DNA from: Saururus chinensis
Lineage: Eukaryota > Streptophyta > Magnoliopsida > Piperales > Saururaceae
Direction of reading: 5' to 3'
NCBI GenBank assembly: GCA_035235625.1
Contig: CP141143.1
Coordinates: 3,578,501 to 3,642,500, forward strand
DNA: 64,000 bases
The translations under genes were made by a program, and so were the position numbers. The notes beneath the pieces are model-generated. The model saw nothing but the letters and a program-made list of their open reading frames with translations. It did not search any database and was not told the DNA's origin. This document shows, one piece after another, positions 57,369 through 64,000 of this stretch (the first letter of the stretch is position 1; the number at the start of each line of letters is the position of its first letter).

Positions 57369-58125
57369 CTAATCACCGGAGCCGGAGGGGTTGCAATTTT
57401 CTCTGTAGAGTGGTTGGACGGCGTAAGTGTGGCTAGTGCTGGGGTTACAACTTCCTCCTAATCGCCCCTTTAAACTGATATTTTTTCCCTTTTTTCTTAA
57501 AAATTCTATTGTTTGAAGGACTAAGTCCATGTCCACCTTTCTTGCTTTTACCAAAATTCTGCACCAGATTAGCAGTAACAGCACTACCAAAAGCATTCAC
57601 AGGGTTCCTCATTCTCTTCTCAAGCTTAAGCTCCTCATTCCCTTCTCAAGCCTAAGCTTGACAACTAGAGCCTCCGTTGTGATCTTTTGGTCACACATGT
57701 TAAGGTAGACTACCACACTCTCTCAAGACTTAGGGAGGCTATTCAACATTATAGACACTTTAATTCCTTCAAAAATAGGGTCCTTTAGTGTCTCTAGGTC
57801 GTCAATAATAATGGATATGACACTCAGGTGCTCATTCATATCATCTCCCTCCCTCATCCTGAAGTTCTGGTACTTAGAGTGTAACATCTTCTTATGAGCT
57901 TCTATTTGCTCTTTATACATAACAGAAACAACTTTCAGCATTTCTCTGACAGTCTTGTACTTTTCAAAGAGCCTTTTCATCTTTGGCTATGACAAACATA
58001 GCTTTATTGTCATCATCTCTTAGCTTTTCATAAGTTTTCTTCTGAGCAGCTAAAGAACCCTTTAGCAGTGACTTAATGACATGAGTAAGATAAAAAAGAG
58101 TTAGGATATGATGTATCATTCTCTT
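57369..58125 (-). pseudogene. Copia-type gag remnant
   Basis: Minus-strand fragments read VIKSLLKGSLAAQKKTYEKL and DDDNKAMFVIAKDEKAL, then KRLFEKYKTVREMLKVVSVM, KMLHSKYQNFRMREGDDMNE, HLSVISIIIDDLETLKDPIF and VSIMLNSLPKS, interrupted by a stop before VVVYLNMCDQKITTEALVVK. This is the UBN2-type gag polyprotein of Ty1/copia elements. The coding sequence is broken by stops and shifts and ends near 57369; protease, integrase and reverse transcriptase are absent, so the element is truncated. Confidence 0.85.
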
Positions 58126-58909
58126 TCACACTAGATAATTGTCATCATTCAGTTTCCAAAAAAATTAAAAAATTAGGGTTTAAGTCATTTTCTAGTGTAA
58201 ACCATAACTACCCCTTAACCCTTTAAGAAAGTTATCTTAATTAGGCTATTTAGGTGTTTATAATTTTTAGAATCCTCTAAACACCAAACTCAGCACATAA
58301 AACAACAAATAAACAATATTAGAGGTTGCTGAATTTTTTATTTTCTGTCCAGAAAATTTTTGGTGCAAAATTACCAAAATAAGGCTATTTTGGTCTTTTT
58401 ACCCTTAAAAATACACTAAAAAATTTACACCAGGCAACTTTACAATAAGTATTCTTCAGGCCAGAAAAATAGTAACACACACAGCCTGTGTGAATTGACC
58501 AAAATGCTCCTAGGGCTAAAACGGTCAATTCATACACCTTTTAAACCACACAATTAATTAAATCTAATCAAGATAAATTAATTTACTCTCTTTGACCAGC
58601 AAGTGAGTATGTGGGAAGAACGTGATCAGAGAATTAAATTTGAAAAAAAAATCACAAGGGGAAAATATCTTTTTGCCCCTAGTCATGTCCAAAATCAATA
58701 ATCGCAATTAATCATCCAATCAGAAACATTTCAGCAAATTAATCATTCATATCAATCCCATAAGCATTCAATTTCATCATAATAATAAAAGCCCTATGAT
58801 TAGAAGATGTAGATTGATCAATTTGGGTTTCCCCCTTTCTAACATAGAAAACCCTAAATCGGGTAAATTGACTTGATTTCCAATCAAATCAGCGACCTAA
58901 CCCCCATGC

Positions 58910-58925
58910 CTAGGCTCCGATACCA
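58910..58925 (-). other. Primer binding site (initiator Met tRNA type)
   Basis: TGGTATCGGAGCCTAGG on the minus strand, just after the LTR end, is one base off the usual plant copia site TGGTATCAGAGC. Confidence 0.8.
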
Positions 58926-58933
58926 CTATAAAG

Positions 58934-59873
58934 TGGTTGGCCGGTGGAAGCATGGTGGTCATGAGCCCAGGGGTGGCGCACCAATAAAAAATCAAAGCTT
59001 TACAACAATTTACACTCAAACATGCATATATACACACATATATAATTAATCAAAGAGCATGCATAATATGAAATTGAATTAAGGAGCGAGGATGTACTGA
59101 CCTTGGGCTATCTAGCCCCTTGCACGCCCTTGAAACAATCAGCCTGCACTCCAAAGTCACAAGAAACAAGAGTAGGGATGGGGATTACCTTGTAGATGTC
59201 TTGATCCCTTTATAGCCTTGAACTTGGATTCAATCTCAGCAATCAAGCCTCTCCTTGAAGCCCCAAATCAGTGAGCTCTTCTTCCAATCTTGCACCACAC
59301 GCCGGAAGAGAAGATAGGAGGAAGAAAGAGGGAGAAGGAGGGGGCAGCCAACCCTAATCCAAGGAGGAGGCCGCACCAAATGGGAGAGAGGGGGGCAAAA
59401 TTGGGGAGAGAGGAGGGGAGTGGGGCGGCCCAAAACTTAGGGCTTCATTTTCCCCTTAAATACCCTCTTCTATTCCTCTTAATGGGCTCACAAAACAAGC
59501 TTTAACTGATGAGCTTGCATGCTAAAGTTCCGGCTTAAACATAAGGATTATACACAACGGGAGAGAGGGCTTTGTCTCTCAAAGTCCGCGGAGACCTGGC
59601 CCTTGCACATGCCAAGCCCGCGATAGGGTCGATCCCTCGCTAACCACAGGTCCTACCATTGACACATAATTCGCTCGTTTGGACCCCAAAACATGTTAAT
59701 GCACATCCTATTTATATGCCTAGAGTACGCGTGTGACATAGGCGAGTCCCAATCGAATTAGCGTAACGAAGGTTCATGTGGGGTTAGCGTGGCCGCCCCC
59801 ACCCCTTGGTCCATACTAGCTCACCCGAACAATGTGGACTGAAATGGGCTCGGGTCCATATTATGGTTCAACA
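58934..59873 (-). mobile_element. 5' LTR of truncated copia element (940 bp)
   Basis: On the minus strand it starts TGTTGAACCATAATATGG at 59873 and ends CCACCGGCCAACCA at 58934, directly followed by the primer binding site. A TATA-like TATTTAAG is at about 59463-59456. It is homologous along its length with 18653-19620. No matching 3' LTR is found between 57369 and the next gene. Confidence 0.85.
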
Positions 59874-61400
59874 TCCTCTACCTCCGCACCGGAATCCTTT
59901 GTCAGTTTCCTAACATTGGCCAAACGTCTCCGCACTGACATCCTTTGCCAGAGCTCCGGGCTCTGTGATCGGAATGTTCAACTCTCATGATGTCGACCTC
60001 ACTTTCGTCGCCATAGCCTACTGGGACTAGCCAGCTCAACATTGTGGAGCTGAAGGGTGCCTACTACGACAAGCACTCCGTCCATCTGCTATGAAAACTT
60101 TTAGCATATAAAATTTGTCTTCTTTTGGGTTCTTTGGTCATCTCATATCATCGATCTTGGACTATTTTTGCACCAAGTAAGTTTTCTATACCATATGTAT
60201 TCAAATTCTGGCTCATGTTGTTTTGCCCCCTTTTTATCTTGTGATTCTTGTGACAACTCAATCCTTCCCACTCTATAAAATTAGGTCTTACATCTTTTGA
60301 TGAAGCCATAGAAGTATCATGTGATGAGTCAATCTTTCAATTTTTCTTTCTGAATATATATGGGTTTTACTATTATTTTCTTTGATGTTGTTTCAGCAGA
60401 TATGTTTCTATCAATTGCTTTTCATGGCTTAACCCTTTTCTTCTACCTTCTTCCTTAATCGAACTACTCATACCAACTACATTCTTTATTTGAATGGTTT
60501 GGTTTGACTAGAGCATTGCACGTTGGCACTTTATTAATAAAACTCACACCTTCTAACCATTAATGGATGCTAAGTAAACTTAGAACCAAACTTTTCTTCA
60601 ATAGATGCCCATAACCTAGCAATCATTTTGCTAACAAACAATGATTAATATTTCAGTAGTTGTATGTGCTTAGGGTCTTCCTATACTAATGTTTGGTAGA
60701 TTGCATTGTAACCTATCACCCATTGCCTTAAATTTACCCAGGGAATGTATAACTCATTCAAGGTTCAAAATACCCATAAATGTTGGACAAAATAACATGC
60801 ACAACATTTCAACACAAAGTAGATTGGCGAAAATGTTAAACATCAATCATAATATAGGATGAGGCTCCAACGACAAAAAAAACATGCATTTGAGGCACTC
60901 GATCACACAGTGAAGGATATTTTGAATTACTATAAACTATTTGGTTGAAAAGTGATGGTGTTTGGTGGTGGTTTTATACAAGTTCTATTAGTAATATCAC
61001 ATGGAACTAAAGAAGAAACGATAGAATCAAGTATGGTAAGATCTCCCCTATGGGAAAAATAAATAAAAGCTACTTCTTCTTAAGAATATGAGAGCAATAA
61101 CAGATTTAGAATTTGTAATTATTTATTGCATATAGGTAACAGAAAAGAAAAAAATATAGAAGACACTTATGTTGAAGTTGCAAAAGAAATTTTTATTGAA
61201 CATGAAGATTTTGAAGATGGAAAATGAAAATTAATGGCAACAATTTTCTTTATCTAAATCTCACTATCAAGATCTCTTTTACCTAGAAAATAAATGCATA
61301 TTAGAAACAATAAATGAATTTGTAGATGATCTAAATGAAGAAATTGTTTCCTCATGAATTAGAGAAGTAATATATTATAGCTATGATAGTGCAATAGATG
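59874..61400. other. Intergenic, with an unidentified GC-richer patch
   Basis: 59874-60090 has balanced composition and could be an exon remnant: one frame reads SAPESFVSFLTLAKRLRTDI, another LTFVAIAYWD. I do not recognise the family. From 60100 onward it is AT-rich with nothing recognisable. Confidence 0.35.
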
Positions 61401-61842
61401 TGAGACGACCCGACCCGAGCCGGGCCCACAAAAATCACTAATAGGAAATTTTCTCTTTCCTTGAGCCAGGAATCATCGTCTGAGTGCGAGAGTTACAACA
61501 TTCGTCTACGCACTACGGAGCTTTAAGGCTTCCTCGTACGTAGACTTAGGTTGTATGCACGACGAAGCTTCATAGTTCGTCACATGTAAAACAAAATAAA
61601 ACATATTATTATAATAATTTGGATCGGGCCAACGTTGCCTTGCCGTTGGTTGCCTACGTACGTATTGGATATTATCCCAATACGATCGGATCCGAACGTA
61701 GTTCTGCCTAATGGCTACTACATACTACAAATATCACAAAATTATACGTATAAAATACATATCTCCAAATATTTAATCGGAGTATACAAACACTCATCAT
61801 ATATCGGAGTCAAGCGAAAGTTAATAAATTAACGGAATCGTA

Positions 61843-61953
61843 CATCTCGCTCTACCATAGAGCGGGATCGAAATCTCATACACGTATCTCGCTCTATCAC
61901 TGAGCCGAGACCGAGAACACAAATTACACGTCTCGCTCTACCCTAGAGCGAGA
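61843..61953. other. Group of CTCGCTCTA-type hairpins in LTR
   Basis: ATCTCGCTCTACCATAGAGCGGGAT, TCTCGCTCTATCACTGAGCCGAGA and GTCTCGCTCTACCCTAGAGCGAGAC occur within about 110 bases. Each folds back on itself. They match the set at 6350-6500. Confidence 0.75.
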
Positions 61954-61990
61954 CCACACACGTCATATAAGTATACATCATGGCATCTAG

Positions 61991-62490
61991 GCACATAGTA
62001 TAGTATATAGGCACATAGCATGACATATAGGCACATAACATGATATATAGGCACATAGCATGACATATAGGTACATAGCATAGTATATAGACACATAGCA
62101 TGACATATAGGCACATAGCATAGTATATAGGCACATAGCATGGCATATAGACATATAGCATAGTATATAGGCACATAGCATGGCATATAGGCACATAGCA
62201 TAGGATATAGGCACATAGCATGGTATATAGGCACATAGCATAGTATATAGGCACATAGCATGACATATAGGCACCTAGCATGACATATAGGTACATGGCA
62301 TAGTATATAGGTACATGGCATAGTATATAGGCACATAGCATAGTATATAGGCACATAGCATGGCATATAGGCACCTAGCATGACATATAGGTACATAGCA
62401 TAGTATATAGGCACATAGCATGGCATATAGGCACATAGCATGGCATATAGGCACATAGCATGGCATATAGGTACATAGCATGGCATATAG
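61991..62490. repeat. 20-bp minisatellite, 25 exact-length copies
   Basis: Units are of the form GCACATAGCATGRCATATAG with single-base changes (T for C at position 2, TAG for TGR). All units are exactly 20 bases, so the register never shifts over 500 bases. Open frames across it are a by-product of the period and not genes. Confidence 0.97.
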
Positions 62491-63219
62491 GCACATACGC
62501 CGTTCTATAAAAACGGGAGATCAGAAAAGCTTACTGCCCTAATGTCTCGTATAGTAGTGGTATATGGAGTTACTCACACGAGCATCCTCTTTGTCAGATC
62601 CAAAGATATTTAGACGGAGCTGCCTCTAGCCTCCATACGTTACTCGTTTTGTACCGAAAGACTACGTATAAATATTTTCCTTGCCGGAGGCTCTTCTCGT
62701 TTTCTGTACCCGTGAGCGGCGGACAGAACCTCCCCTAGTCTGGATTACTTCTCTTGATGTAGCTTGGCAACTCCGGACAGAATCCCGTCTTGGTTCGGGC
62801 CCATTTTTCTTGTTCGTTGCTCAAGGATCACGGGTGGAGCCTCTCCTTGTCTCGGGGCATTTCCTCCTTATATGGTTGTCAAATCAAAGAACGGACCTCT
62901 CTATCGCGTAGAACATACTTGATTTAGTCAAGAACGCCTCTTGGACTGACTAAATCGGAGTTGGGATGGCCAGAAACAGAGAAAATGAAGTTCGTCGGTG
63001 CATGAAGATAACGGGCAGGACCTCCTCTTGTCTTGGGACGTTTCCTCATCATACGGTCTTCAACTCGAAGAACGGACAGCTCCATTACGTAGAGCATACT
63101 CGATTTAGTAGGAAACGGGTCTTGAACGGCCTTAATCGGCCTCAGAACGGTCAGAAACGGAGGAAATGAAAATCTGGTGAAGAATGGAGAGAAATGGGGG
63201 TTTAAATAGCCCCCGAGCC

Positions 63220-63420
63220 GCCGAAACGGCGGCGCTGCTGTTTCGGCGGTGGCGCCCGCCGAAAACGCGCGCGGGTCGCGCCCGCGCGTTATGCGGGTCG
63301 CGACCTCGCGCGAACCCGCGGCCGGCGCGGAACCGCGGCGCCCGCGGTAACGTGGGCGCGCGTCACGCCGCGCCGCGCTGGCTCGCACTGCGGCGCGCGC
63401 CAGCCGCGCGCCGGCTAACC
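63220..63420. other. Very GC-rich block within LTR
   Basis: Dense in GCGCG, CCGCG and CGCGCC motifs, lying on the U3 side of the LTR TATA. It is CpG-rich, unusual for a decayed plant LTR. Confidence 0.6.
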
Positions 63421-63796
63421 CATTTTCCATATTTCTTTTTTATTTTTATACTTAAAATTACAAACGCGCGCATCTTTCTACCCCAGAATCGGATTTGCGC
63501 GTTCTAGGTACCGTTGGACTCGTATCGACGAGCCCTTTGATACCAACCCACTTAAAGTAGCAAACCACACTATTTCCAAGTGGGTCCCGCCTATAAATCA
63601 CGTTTCTCAAATATCGTAATTTCCGGTCCCGACCTCTGTTTCGCGCGTTCTTCGAATCGTTATGCTCGTAATGCCAAGCTCTACATGGCTACGGGTATTT
63701 CATCTAATGAAAACCCTTAATATTAATCTCAAATTACCGAATTACCCTTAACCCTCCCGGGTTAAGCGTAACCGAAAAACAGGTCGTTACAAGATG

Positions 63797-64000
63797 AGAT
63801 GCCAATCAAATATGATCGAACATTGGTGAGAGTAGTAGCAATCAAATGTGATGTCAATCTTCAATAGAGAAGGACAAAAAATTACACAAAATAATGGTAA
63901 AAAAACAAATTTAAGAGTAATTTTTTTAAAAATAATTTATTTCTTTCATTGAATTTACTTATTTAAAAAATTACATTTAAGCAAATGTAGATGTAGAGTT
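63797..64000. other. Unassigned sequence after solo LTR
   Basis: Continuation of the DNA into which the LTR inserted. It is AT-rich. Nothing is recognisable. Confidence 0.4.

Larger units (their letters stand above)
61401..63791 (-). mobile_element. Solo LTR, Ty3-type, 2391 bp, TSD AGATG
   Basis: On the minus strand it starts TGTAACGACCTG at 63791 and ends GGGTCGTCTCA at 61401. A perfect 5-bp duplication, AGATG, lies at 61396-61400 and 63792-63796. No retroelement proteins are present. A TATA-like TATTTAAA is at 63208-63201. It is related to 5050-6894: both share the TGTAACGACC start with GGTTACGCTTAACCC-like sequence, GGGCTCGTCGATACGAGTC and the hairpin group. It contains a 20-bp tandem array and, near 63220-63420, a very GC-rich block of CGCG-type repeats. 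Confidence 0.9.

Noticed and set aside
61938..62496. Long minus-strand open frames rich in Cys, Tyr and Met across the 20-bp array
   Set aside because: A product of the repeat period without stops. Three overlapping frames read alike, and no gene structure or family match is present.

Overview
This is a plant (angiosperm) nuclear genome window. The evidence is the gene content (a plastid PPR-SMR protein, a SHAQKYF-class MYB, a plant Golgi alpha-mannosidase II, a KONJAC-type GDP-mannose pyrophosphorylase-like protein, an MTP12-type metal transporter and an NPF/POT transporter), spliceosomal introns in most genes, Stowaway MITEs with CTCCCTCCGTCC ends, and Ty3 and copia LTRs. The species cannot be named from the sequence alone. 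All exon boundaries below were set by reading splice sites and checking that codon phase carries through.

Layout. 1-1018: 3' end of a pTAC2-like PPR-SMR gene (+). 1019-4640: AT-rich intergenic DNA. 4640-13605: a broken coiled-coil protein gene copy on the minus strand, split by two LTR insertions; one insertion carries a third LTR inside it. 13606-15921: intergenic, ending in a MYB promoter. 15922-17750: MYB repressor-type gene (+, 3 exons). 17751-22579: intergenic with a copia-type solo LTR at 18653-19620. 22580-29376: Golgi alpha-mannosidase II (+, 4 coding exons). 32324-38102: GMPPA/KONJAC gene (-, 15 exons), tail-to-tail with the mannosidase. 38103-42595: intergenic with MITEs. 42596-45061: MTP12-like zinc transporter (-, intronless CDS). 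45062-50130: AT-rich intergenic. 50131-53827: NPF5-like transporter (+, 4 exons), with a GC-rich foldback insertion in its second intron. 54560-54965: LINE reverse transcriptase relic. 56238-56480: small conserved plant protein (-). 57369-59873: 5' part of a copia element (gag, primer binding site, LTR; -). 61401-63791: solo Ty3-type LTR with a 25-copy 20-bp array.

Three of the genes (MYB, pTAC2, GMPPA) have relatives close together on Arabidopsis chromosome 1 as I recall it (At1g74840, At1g74850, At1g74910), so this may be a conserved gene neighbourhood. The mannosidase and the GMPPA protein both serve mannose metabolism and N-glycosylation, but neighbouring genes are not usually co-transcribed in plants, so this may be coincidence.

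I found no clear undescribed biological system. The most informative non-genic feature is the stacked insertion history at 4640-13605. Next come the two related solo LTRs (5050-6894 and 61401-63791), which keep the same short hairpins but have each expanded a different tandem repeat.
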